From positions 1-16,408 of the forward strand of contig CAWUKV010000129.1 in assembly GCA_963923025.1 (NCBI GenBank): a stretch of 16,408 nt of DNA, in the 5' to 3' direction. The notes under the pieces were generated by a model that worked only from the letters and a program-made list of their open reading frames with translations, ran no database searches and was not told where the DNA came from. Position 1 is the stretch's first letter. Each line of letters begins with the position of its first letter. A program made the position numbers and the translations under genes. Shown one piece after another: positions 6,545 to 12,507 of the stretch. This stretch comes from CAWUKV01 sp963923025 (GTDB lineage: Bacteria > Cyanobacteriota > Cyanobacteriia > Phormidesmidales > Phormidesmidaceae).

Positions 6545-6622
6545 GAGCCCTCGAAAGGTATGAGGTCTTCCTGATGTCTCCTTGGAAACTCCGTAGCAGT
6601 GCCTCTGGCGCTGCTTTTTTTT
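6545..6622 (+). ncRNA. Candidate small RNA, possibly Yfr2-like
   Basis: A promoter-like pair (6510-6538) and a strong intrinsic terminator (6595-6622) bracket about 78 nt without a credible reading frame: the only ATG-led frame, at 6560, stops after four codons. The 3' part has the 9-bp terminator stem. A 5' stem could form from CCTC near 6549 and GAGG near 6562. An unpaired-looking TTGGAAAC sits just before the terminator (6582-6589). From memory, cyanobacterial Yfr2-family RNAs are about 60-95 nt, end in a terminator hairpin and carry a conserved GGAAAC-type loop. Here the following base is T rather than the A I recall, so the family assignment is tentative. The alternative is that this is the 3' end of the 6118 gene's mRNA. 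Confidence 0.45.
6595..6622 (+). terminator. Strong Rho-independent terminator
   Basis: AGCAGTGCC (6595-6603), loop TCT (6604-6606) and GGCGCTGCT (6607-6615) form a 9-bp stem with one G-U pair. Eight T residues follow (6615-6622). It would end the candidate small RNA and any read-through from the 6118 gene. Confidence 0.88.
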
Positions 6623-6828
6623 GCTTAAAGCGGGCCTCGCGAGTAATTCATGCCTTTGACCGCTATTGATCTGCCTCTGGATATGCGCAGAAGGGGGCTT
6701 AAAAATCTATGATTAAGGTTAAGTTTTGTATTGGCTGCGATGCGGCATGGGGTGCGACCCGGCGATAGCCGGTTCGTGCCTGCCAGTCCGGCACTCTACT
6801 CTCTCCACATACTGCCAAGGTCGGTCCT

Positions 6829-7581
6829 TTGAACTCGCTGCTCACCGCTGCTGCTGCTACTTTTTCTACCGATCCGCTGACGCTGGCCCGCTGGCTGCTA
6901 GTGGGCTGCGGCACACGGCTATCGGTCCATTACACAGAGCGGCGACCGCGACATCGGCGGGTGCTTCTGGTCAGCAACCATCGCAGTTTTCTCGATGTAC
7001 CCGTGCTGATGGCCGCGTTAGATCAGCCGGTACATTTTGCCTGTCACCACTACCTCGGGCAGGTGCCCTTGTTATCCGACATTGTTGAGTCGTTGGGCTG
7101 CTTCCCACTGGCTGAACAGAAGCAGCGAGGCGTCAGCTTTCTGCGACAGGCTACTGCCCTGCTAAAAGAGCAGCAAATGGTTGGCATTTTTCCTGAGGGG
7201 GCGGTGCCTATGGTTGAAGCCACGCCTCGCCATCGCGTTACCGACTTTAATCGGGGGTTTGCCCATCTGGCGCTACGGATGCCCGTTGACGAGTTGGTGA
7301 TCCTGCCGGTTGCGATCGCATCCCACCAAGAGCGGTGTCAGCCTGCTGTGCCACTCAAGCTGCTTCAGCTGTTTGACCCCTCTGAGCCTTTGTTTGACCA
7401 GAGCGGCTGGCACCCGGCGGTGCTGTACCAGCGTGTCAGCGTCATTCTGGGGCGGCCGATCACACTGACTGAGAACCAGCGGGAACACTACAAAGGACGG
7501 CAAGCGGGTCAGCTGGCTGCTGAAATTGCGGAAACCTGTCAGGATGAAGTCACAACCTTATTGCGACAAGGATGCTATTGA
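6829..7581 (+). CDS. PlsC-type lysophospholipid/glycerolipid acyltransferase
   Basis: Membrane-associated acyltransferase of the PlsC/LPLAT superfamily, 250 residues. The catalytic motif is NHRSFLD (Asn50-His51 to Asp56, the NHx4D signature). The substrate phosphate-binding motif is FPEG (121-124), followed by a basic stretch PRHRV, and the late ILPVAI element (158-163) fits motif IV. A weakly hydrophobic N-terminus (about 15-30) may touch the membrane. The likely reaction is transfer of an acyl group to lysophosphatidate or a related alcohol; the acceptor cannot be read from sequence. Start: TTG 6829, with AAGG eight bases upstream. The frame is open back to a TAG at 6766 but has no ATG or GTG in between. 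It is 47 bp upstream of a phytyl-ester-synthase-like hydrolase and probably cotranscribed with it. It lies downstream of a strong terminator, so it needs its own promoter between 6623 and 6820; I found no clear one. Confidence 0.88.
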   Translation: MNSLLTAAAATFSTDPLTLARWLLVGCGTRLSVHYTERRPRHRRVLLVSNHRSFLDVPVLMAALDQPVHFACHHYLGQVPLLSDIVESLGCFPLAEQKQRGVSFLRQATALLKEQQMVGIFPEGAVPMVEATPRHRVTDFNRGFAHLALRMPVDELVILPVAIASHQERCQPAVPLKLLQLFDPSEPLFDQSGWHPAVLYQRVSVILGRPITLTENQREHYKGRQAGQLAAEIAETCQDEVTTLLRQGCY

Positions 7582-7601
7582 TTTGGCCGATTTTCAGGCC
7601 A

Positions 7602-7629
7602 GTATTGCCCTGATGGTATTGCCTTGATA
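7602..7629. repeat. 14-bp direct repeat before the hydrolase start
   Basis: GTATTGCCCTGATG (7602-7615) is followed by GTATTGCCTTGATA (7616-7629), 12 of 14 identical. The second copy ends on the A of the next gene's ATG, so the repeat fills the space where a ribosome binding site would be expected. Confidence 0.65.
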
Positions 7630-8612
7630 TGTCCGTAACTCCTCCATTAATGCCCGGCGCGTCTTCCCTAGACACGATCACCTGTGAAGATGAAGGCCTA
7701 CAGCTAATTGCGCCAAGTCCGTTACAGCCTCGCAAGCCGCTATTTGTCTTTTTGCCAGGAATGGACGGTAGTGGGCAGCTCCTGCGAACCCAGCTTAGCG
7801 GTCTATCTCAGGGGTTTGATGTGCGGTGTCTGGCCCTGTCTACAACCAACAACTGGCCCTGGACCAAGCTGGTCCAACGCAGCCTGGCCCTTTTGAGGAC
7901 AGCTATATTTGAGCAGCCCCGATCTGCGGTTTACCTTTGTGGCGAATCGTTTGGCGGGTGTTTGGCTATACAGCTGGCGACCGAGGCTCCACAGCTCTTT
8001 AATCGGCTTGTATTGGTCAACCCAGCGTCATCGTTTCAGCGACTGCCCTGGATGCAGTGGGGGGCAGCCCTGTCTCAGTGGTTGCCCGAACCGCTCTACC
8101 GGCTGAGTAACTTAGGACTCATTCCCTTTCTCATTCAGCAGCAGCGCGTGTCGGCGACGGCTAGAGAAGCGCTGTGGCAGTCCATCGTTTCGGTACCTGC
8201 GATGACGGCCCTGTGGCGGGTGACGCTGCTCAGCCAGTTTCGGGCTCGCGAGCTACCGCTAGAAAAACTTTCCCTACCGACCCTGCTGATTGCCGGAGAG
8301 GCGGATGCGCTACTGCCATCTGTCGAAGAGGTGTGCCGCCTAGCCAAACGACTGCCTCAAGCTCAAGTGGTCACGTTGCCCAACAGCGGCCATGCCTGTC
8401 TACTGGAGAAGGATGTCAACTTGTACGCGCTGATGGCCGAGGCCCAGTTTCTGCAATCACCCCCAGCGGGATCGAGCAGCCGTACCGTCTCGGTAGAACG
8501 GCGCGATCGCAAGACTTCTCGTCATCCTTTAATCGATGATTCGGCCAGTGATTCTTTGTATAGTAATGAAGGGGCGCAGAACAGCGATCCTTTTGCGACT
8601 TTAGGTCAGTGA
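7629..8612 (+). CDS. Alpha/beta hydrolase, phytyl ester synthase N-domain-like
   Basis: Soluble alpha/beta-hydrolase fold protein, 327 residues. The oxyanion loop is FLPGMDGSG (41-49), the nucleophile elbow GESFGG (Ser107), the acid Asp226 in AGEADALLP, and the base His255 in NSGHACLL, so the triad is complete. LPGMDGSG, the GESFGGCLA elbow and LVNPASSF closely resemble the N-terminal esterase half of plant plastid phytyl ester synthases (PES), where an acyltransferase half follows in the same polypeptide. Here an acyltransferase is encoded by the preceding gene, 47 bp upstream. A role in acyl or phytyl ester turnover in thylakoids is inference. The last 50 residues (about 276-327) are polar, rich in Ser and Asp, and probably disordered. 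ATG at 7629 is preceded by a direct repeat rather than a Shine-Dalgarno sequence. The stop sits in a 15-bp tandem repeat. A general esterase or lipase remains possible. Confidence 0.85.
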   Translation: MSVTPPLMPGASSLDTITCEDEGLQLIAPSPLQPRKPLFVFLPGMDGSGQLLRTQLSGLSQGFDVRCLALSTTNNWPWTKLVQRSLALLRTAIFEQPRSAVYLCGESFGGCLAIQLATEAPQLFNRLVLVNPASSFQRLPWMQWGAALSQWLPEPLYRLSNLGLIPFLIQQQRVSATAREALWQSIVSVPAMTALWRVTLLSQFRARELPLEKLSLPTLLIAGEADALLPSVEEVCRLAKRLPQAQVVTLPNSGHACLLEKDVNLYALMAEAQFLQSPPAGSSSRTVSVERRDRKTSRHPLIDDSASDSLYSNEGAQNSDPFATLGQ

Positions 8613-8663
8613 AGTCTAGGCCAGTGAAGTCTAGGCCAGTGAAGTCTGGGTCAGTGAGTTATA
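8604..8663. repeat. 15-bp tandem repeat, 4 units, each with an in-frame TGA
   Basis: The units are GGTCAGTGAAGTCTA (8604-8618), GGCCAGTGAAGTCTA (8619-8633), GGCCAGTGAAGTCTG (8634-8648) and the diverged GGTCAGTGAGTTATA (8649-8663). The hydrolase stop TGA (8610-8612) is in unit 1. Because the period is five codons, every later unit puts a TGA in the same frame. A further GAGTGAGTTAT copy runs up to the psb32 start. Confidence 0.88.
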
Positions 8664-8676
8664 GATTGAGTGAGTT

Positions 8677-9441
8677 ATGGTGATGCCGCGTCAAAATTTC
8701 AACCGCCCAGCGTCAACGGGGCAAGGTCCCGGCTGGCAGCGTATGACTCAGCGACTGTTAAGCGGTGGTGCGGCCCTAGCGATCGCGCTTTTAGTCTGCT
8801 GTACTAACGCGTTACCGGCCTTGGCCACGGGCGTCTACCAGATGCCCAGCTACGTGGACGACAGCGTCTGGGTCGTCGACGATGCCAGCCAAATTACCCG
8901 CGTCACCGAAGGCAAACTGACCAAGCAGCTGCGTCAGCTGGCTGAGACCACTGGCGACGTCGTCCGTTTTGTCACCATTCACCGGCTCGACTATGGCGAA
9001 GACCCGCAGAGTTTTGCCGATCAGCTGTTTGAAAAGTGGTTTCCCAACCCAGAAGACCAGGGCAACAAAGCGGTCATTGTGCTGGATGACGTCACCAATG
9101 ATGCGGGCATTCACACCGGCCCCATCATTGATGAGCGGCTGACGCCAGAGGTGGCCACCAGCATTGTCGAAGAAACCATGAAGGTGCCGCTGTTGCAGGG
9201 CAATCAGTACAGCAAGTCTTTGCTCGATGCGACGGACCGACTGACGGCGGTTTTGACCGGAGAGCCCGACCCTGGCCCCCCAGTGATGGAAACTGACATC
9301 AACATTGAGGGCACGTTTGCCACAGCCGAAGAAACTGAGGCCAACCGCTCCAACTCCACTATTGTCGTGGTTGTACTGCTGGTGCTAGCCACCATCATTC
9401 CCATGGCAACCTGGTGGTGGTACCAGTCGATGGGCGGCTAG
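8677..9441 (+). CDS. psb32: Psb32-like TPM-domain protein (photosystem II repair)
   Basis: Lumen-facing thylakoid protein of 254 residues. After a basic N-terminus comes a hydrophobic signal segment (about 28-45) ending in ALPALA, with likely cleavage after Ala50. A TPM domain follows (about 62-215), with VWVVDDASQIT, GDVVRFVTIHRLDYG, NKAVIVLDDVTNDAGI and ITRV-type elements. A C-terminal membrane anchor closes the protein (about 227-247, NSTIVVVVLLVLATIIP). This architecture of signal, TPM domain and C-terminal helix is that of cyanobacterial Psb32 (sll1390 in Synechocystis), which protects and speeds repair of photosystem II. A generic TPM/YgcG-type protein is the alternative. The start is ATG 8677; an in-frame ATG at 8683 is also possible, with GAGTGAG just upstream as a weak binding site. 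It may be read from the hydrolase operon. The 3' end converges on the HAD gene. Confidence 0.85.
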   Translation: MVMPRQNFNRPASTGQGPGWQRMTQRLLSGGAALAIALLVCCTNALPALATGVYQMPSYVDDSVWVVDDASQITRVTEGKLTKQLRQLAETTGDVVRFVTIHRLDYGEDPQSFADQLFEKWFPNPEDQGNKAVIVLDDVTNDAGIHTGPIIDERLTPEVATSIVEETMKVPLLQGNQYSKSLLDATDRLTAVLTGEPDPGPPVMETDINIEGTFATAEETEANRSNSTIVVVVLLVLATIIPMATWWWYQSMGG

Positions 9442-9448
9442 AAAGCAT

Positions 9449-9481
9449 CAGGCAAGCGCTTGCAACCTCTTAAGCTGCCTG
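9449..9481. terminator. Inverted repeats between convergent genes
   Basis: CAGGCA (9449-9454) and TGCCTG (9476-9481) form an outer 6-bp inverted repeat. GCAAGCGCTTGC (9452-9463) is a perfect 12-bp palindrome overlapping its left arm. The site lies between the psb32 stop and the convergent HAD stop. Without a T-run it is a weak bidirectional terminator candidate. Confidence 0.35.
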
Positions 9482-10222
9482 CAAAACCGGGTGGCTGACC
9501 TGACTGACGGCGCTGATTAGACTAGAGCGGAGCTGCGTAGGCGTAAACTGCTCTAGGTATTGGCGGCTGCGGACGCCGCAGGTTAAGGCCATCGTTGCCA
9601 ATCCTGCGGTCTGCCCAGCAATGATGTCAGCTTCTGTGTCACCAACCATCCAAGACTGCTGGGGCTGGTAGCCTAGCTCGGTTTGAGCTGAGATCGCTTG
9701 GGCTAACAGGTCTACTTTTTGTTCTGATCGATTGGCATGAGCCGCACCGGGGTCAGTCGCCCCAAAAATTTGAGCGACGTATTGACTCAGGTCATGGGCC
9801 TGCAAGAAGGATTGCACCTGTCGAGGATGCCGCAGGGTAACCAGTACCAGTCGCACACCTGCATTATTCAGCTGTGCCAGTGCCGTATCTGCCCCAACCT
9901 GAAGCCGATCCCAGCGGAGTAGATGTGGGTGATTAACGATGCGGCAGACCTGCTTGAGGTAGTGGTCTATGCGCTCTGCGGGAACGCCAGACTGGGCCGC
10001 GATGGTGCGATCGCACACCCGGTTTTGCTTCATTTCCCAGAACTGTGCCTGAGACAGGGGCGTTAGCGCTAGGTTTTGACAACCCTGCTCTGCGCTGAGT
10101 GTGCGCAGACCCAGGCGATAGGTGTGATAGTAGCGGTCAGCAACGTTGACAATTGGTCCGTCAAAGTCGCAAAACAGCACGCCCTGAGCAAAATGCGGGG
10201 TGCCATTGGAAGAGTGCGCCAA
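9470..10222 (-). CDS. HAD-superfamily hydrolase
   Basis: HAD phosphatase of about 250 residues. Motif I is FCDFDGPIV, with nucleophile Asp19 and general acid Asp21. A helical cap domain follows (about 35-110), then motif II VLVTLR (Thr129), Lys169 in the motif III region, and motif IV MVGDTEADI (Asp195 and Asp199). It therefore has the residues for Mg-dependent phosphate monoester hydrolysis, and resembles phosphoglycolate phosphatase-like members; the substrate is not readable. Start: TTG at 10222, because AGGAGG lies nine bases upstream on the minus strand. A TTG at 10255 would add 11 residues but lies before that binding site. No ATG or GTG precedes motif I in a useful place. It is convergent with psb32 and about 300 bp downstream of dtd. 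Confidence 0.86.
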   Translation of the reverse strand: MAHSSNGTPHFAQGVLFCDFDGPIVNVADRYYHTYRLGLRTLSAEQGCQNLALTPLSQAQFWEMKQNRVCDRTIAAQSGVPAERIDHYLKQVCRIVNHPHLLRWDRLQVGADTALAQLNNAGVRLVLVTLRHPRQVQSFLQAHDLSQYVAQIFGATDPGAAHANRSEQKVDLLAQAISAQTELGYQPQQSWMVGDTEADIIAGQTAGLATMALTCGVRSRQYLEQFTPTQLRSSLISAVSQVSHPVLQAA

Positions 10223-10473
10223 CTGTAGGACCCTCCTAACTGTGCAATCTTGCAATATTTCTTTACTTTACCAACGGTACCTGAGAAACCAGACCGCATT
10301 TGTTCGGTTTTCCAACCGGCGGAATATGACCGGTCCATCAAGGTCTACCTGAGGTAAGAACGCTTGACGCTAGCATGCCCGCAATTTCCCCGAGCTAACC
10401 TTATGGCAGTCGCCAGTGACCTCAGGACCAGACTGCGACAGCCTATGGCTCTGCGCCAAGCAGGATCGCCGTA

Positions 10474-10491
10474 CTCGGTGTCCTAACCGAG
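10474..10491. repeat. Perfect 6-bp hairpin in the gap between dtd and the HAD gene
   Basis: CTCGGT (10474-10479), loop GTCCTA, then ACCGAG (10486-10491). The gap 10223-10523 holds no gene on either strand that I can support. Near the dtd stop, GATGGC/GCCATC and an inner TGGC/GCCA could form a second hairpin (about 10491-10520). No T-run follows in either direction, so a terminator role is uncertain. Confidence 0.35.
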
Positions 10492-10523
10492 ATGGCGTTG
10501 GCTATCGCTGCCAGAAAGGGCCA

Positions 10524-10973
10524 TCAGGACGCGTCTCTTTCCAACAGCAGTGTGACGGGGCCGTCGTTCTCGATAGAAACCTGCATGTGGGCTCCGAACT
10601 GTCCATTTTGAACGTTCAGCCCGGACTGTTGCAGCTTTTCAATAAATTCTTCGTACAGTTTTACGGCTTGGGCAGGCGGCGCAGCCTGGTCAAAGGAGGG
10701 ACGACGGCCTTTTTTGCCACTGCCGTAGAGGGTGAACTGGCTCACGACCAGCAGCTCGCCATTGATGTCTGACACCGCCGCGTCAAACCGACCGTCGGGT
10801 CCCTGGGGGAACAGACGCAGCGTCAGGCATTTGTTCACCATCCAGTCCACCTCAGCCGAGGTATCTGTTTTGGCAATACCCACCAACAGGGTCAGCCCGC
10901 GCCCAATTTTGCCAATTACCGCGCCGTCAACGGCCACCTGTGAAGCCGTGACCCGCTGAATTAGAACGCGCAT
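10524..10973 (-). CDS. dtd: D-aminoacyl-tRNA deacylase
   Basis: DTD removes D-amino acids, and glycine from tRNA-Ala, in the cytosol, keeping translation accurate. The 149-residue length and all hallmarks fit: start MRVLIQRVTASQV, GIGRGLTLLVGIAK-like strand region, the active-site SQFTLYG (78-84), the KGRRPSF segment and the Gly-cisPro motif NDGPVTLLL (136-144). The ATG at 10973 overlaps the stop of the upstream TerB-like gene in a TAATG, so translation is probably coupled and no separate Shine-Dalgarno sequence is needed. The neighbour downstream, the HAD gene, is far enough away to have its own signals. Confidence 0.96.
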   Translation of the reverse strand: MRVLIQRVTASQVAVDGAVIGKIGRGLTLLVGIAKTDTSAEVDWMVNKCLTLRLFPQGPDGRFDAAVSDINGELLVVSQFTLYGSGKKGRRPSFDQAAPPAQAVKLYEEFIEKLQQSGLNVQNGQFGAHMQVSIENDGPVTLLLERDAS

Positions 10974-11422
10974 TAGCCCTGGTTCTTAAGGGTGATGACT
11001 TCGACAATTTTCAGGGCCTGGTCCGCTGGGATGTCTAGGATGCGGTAGAGATCATCCAGAAACGCCTGCTCTTGCACGGTAACGGTGCCGTCAGCCAGGA
11101 CCAGGTCGGTTGCGATCGCAAAGGCCGTTGGAGCTAATTCCTTAGGCAGCACAGCTTTAGCCGCCTCCACCAGTGCCCCCGGCCCGGTTTGCTTCAGCCG
11201 ACCCAATAGCTGGTCTTTGGTCCGCTCCAGTCGTTCGCTGGAGTAGTCACTAAACAGCCTCATCCGGCTCAGCAGCAGCCGCATTTCAGTATTTTCCTGC
11301 TCAGATAGGTAGCCATCGGCTGCGATCGCCACCAGACAAATGGCCGCAAACGCCTCTGCTGTCGTTAGTGCTGCTGCCGTTTGGCCCTGGGGCGCGTTGA
11401 AAACCTGGTCAAACAATCCCAT
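10973..11422 (-). CDS. TerB-like helical protein
   Basis: Acidic, all-helical protein of 149 residues. Two related helical blocks are visible: AICLVAIAADGYLSEQENTEM (about 27-47) and AIATDLVLADGTVTVQEQAFLDDL (about 102-125). The repeated A-x-D-G followed by acidic residues is the signature of the TerB/DjlA-N family, where it forms metal-binding loops. Family members occur with tellurite resistance and stress genes, but single copies in cyanobacteria have no defined role, so no resistance function is claimed. ATG 11422 has AGGA six bases upstream. It is the first gene of a two-gene unit with dtd, overlapping by one base. A terminator for the next upstream gene (11462-11492) shows that the unit begins after it. 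Confidence 0.82.
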   Translation of the reverse strand: MGLFDQVFNAPQGQTAAALTTAEAFAAICLVAIAADGYLSEQENTEMRLLLSRMRLFSDYSSERLERTKDQLLGRLKQTGPGALVEAAKAVLPKELAPTAFAIATDLVLADGTVTVQEQAFLDDLYRILDIPADQALKIVEVITLKNQG

Positions 11423-11461
11423 CGGCGTTCCTGTCTATGAACCTCTGGTTTAACAGCATAC

Positions 11462-11492
11462 AAAAAGGGGGAGAACGGTACCATTCTCCCCC
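11462..11492 (-). terminator. Rho-independent terminator of the DUF4278 gene
   Basis: Read on the minus strand, GGGGGAGAA (11492-11484), an 8-nt loop containing the palindrome GGTACC, and TTCTCCCCC (11475-11467) make a perfect 9-bp stem, followed by five T residues (11466-11462). It lies 87 bp past the stop of the DUF4278 gene and 40 bp before the TerB-like start. Confidence 0.88.
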
Positions 11493-11578
11493 CGGATTTA
11501 CTCCAGCTACAAACTTTGAAGGTGTTTAGTGATGGCTCAAGCTATGGCTAAACGTGAGCATCAATGCTCTGGCACTCA

Positions 11579-12001
11579 TTAGGCCATCTGCTGCATTTCG
11601 TCTTCGAGCTGACGCAGCAGGCCAGCATTACCTTGGGCACGGGCAACGTCAATGCGGTGCTGTAAGGTACGCCGCATGCTGTCTTGGTGGGCAACAGCAG
11701 CTTCGTGCAGCAGGCGACGGCGGGTTTCTGCCATGGGGTTTAGCTCGTCTAGCTTGCCCTGTAAGCTAGCGAAGATAGAGGCTCGGGCAGGCTGAGGGAC
11801 TTGCTCGATTTGTCCTCGCCGAGTGGTTTCGTAGGCAATCCCGCGATAGGTCAGTTTGGCAGCGGGCTGCCGGAAGGGCACGTGGCTTACATAACTGTAC
11901 TGATGCTGACGTCCCCGGTACTTGCACAGAATGTCAGTCTCGGTGACTTCTAGTGCAGGGGGGTTGTAGTCGTAATCAACGCCACGATAGGACAGTTTCA
12001 T
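11579..12001 (-). CDS. DUF4278 domain protein
   Basis: A 140-residue protein whose N-terminal half carries the cyanobacterial DUF4278 pattern. MKLSYRGVDYDYNPP is followed by the KYRG element (27-30), and a second short copy KLTYRGIAYET follows at about 49-59. The C-terminal half (about 75-140) is helical and charged, rich in Arg, Gln and Glu (RRRLLHEAAVAHQDSMRR), and may form a coiled coil. There is no membrane segment. The function of DUF4278 is unknown; such proteins are often small and abundant in filamentous cyanobacteria. ATG 12001 has GGAG eight bases upstream. It is monocistronic: a strong terminator follows at 11462-11492 and a 506-bp divergent region precedes it. Confidence 0.85.
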   Translation of the reverse strand: MKLSYRGVDYDYNPPALEVTETDILCKYRGRQHQYSYVSHVPFRQPAAKLTYRGIAYETTRRGQIEQVPQPARASIFASLQGKLDELNPMAETRRRLLHEAAVAHQDSMRRTLQHRIDVARAQGNAGLLRQLEDEMQQMA

Positions 12002-12088
12002 TGGTAATCTCCGGTTGAGTAAGCATCGGCGATGCGTTCCTTCGGGGAAGACTTCCTTAGCAATGCTGTGGAATGAACCCTACTTCCG

Positions 12089-12134
12089 TCTCTAAGAATG
12101 AGGCTGTGGATAATCCCAAAACCGTCCTTAGAGA
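12089..12134. repeat. 8-bp inverted repeat in the divergent intergenic region
   Basis: TCTCTAAG (12089-12096) and its exact complement CTTAGAGA (12127-12134) enclose a 30-nt loop. It lies 88 bp upstream of the DUF4278 start in the 506-bp gap 12002-12507, which holds no supportable gene and should carry both divergent promoters. It is a candidate operator or leader hairpin for the DUF4278 gene. Confidence 0.4.
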
Positions 12135-12219
12135 TGAACGTAACCTTATTTCTGTATCTATATTTACAGTTTTAACTAAAAATCGCCACCTCATGACGTA
12201 AGCTCTTGCTTTAACACAA

Positions 12220-12236
12220 TCCTTACGCGGTAAGGA
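12220..12236. repeat. Perfect 7-bp stem, 3-nt loop palindrome
   Basis: TCCTTAC-GCG-GTAAGGA (12220-12236) lies in the middle of the divergent gap. It could be a dimeric regulator site for either gene. No T-run of note follows on either strand. Confidence 0.45.
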
Positions 12237-12507
12237 ATTTGGTAAATTTCTCCGTATTTCTGTCTAGACGAAAAGTTATCGAACCGTAATATTTCTACCT
12301 GTGGTTACCCTCGCGCTCATTTTCAGTCTGTCTCAAATCAGAGAAAACAATACCTATATTGAGCGATCCCTTCTCCGAGTTCCTCAGAATTGAGCTAGCC
12401 TAGAGTTGATTGGTTTATAAAACTTAAACTTTTCGAGTCGGTTTAGCGGCCCAAAGACCCGATGGCTGTGCTAGACAACCCATCCTTTTGTCTCTCCTTC
12501 CTCTTCT

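Noticed and set aside
6560..6574. A start codon within the candidate small RNA
   Set aside because: The frame stops after four codons and has no ribosome binding site worth noting, so the transcript is treated as non-coding.
6726..7088. A 120-codon frame upstream of and overlapping the acyltransferase
   Set aside because: It overlaps the conserved NHx4D region in another frame, is rich in Arg, Cys and Ala with no domain pattern, and the acyltransferase frame explains the conservation.
10223..10523. A tRNA or small gene in the gap between dtd and the HAD gene
   Set aside because: The gap has two small hairpins, but no cloverleaf, no T-loop GTTCGA-type sequence and no open frame with family features.
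10416..10772. A 118-codon plus-strand frame opposite dtd
   Set aside because: Most of it is antisense to the conserved dtd sequence; its translation shows no family motif.
11556..11569. GAGCAT-CA-ATGCTC as a second terminator for the DUF4278 gene
   Set aside because: The loop would be only 2 nt and no T-run follows; the hairpin at 11462-11492 is a far better terminator.
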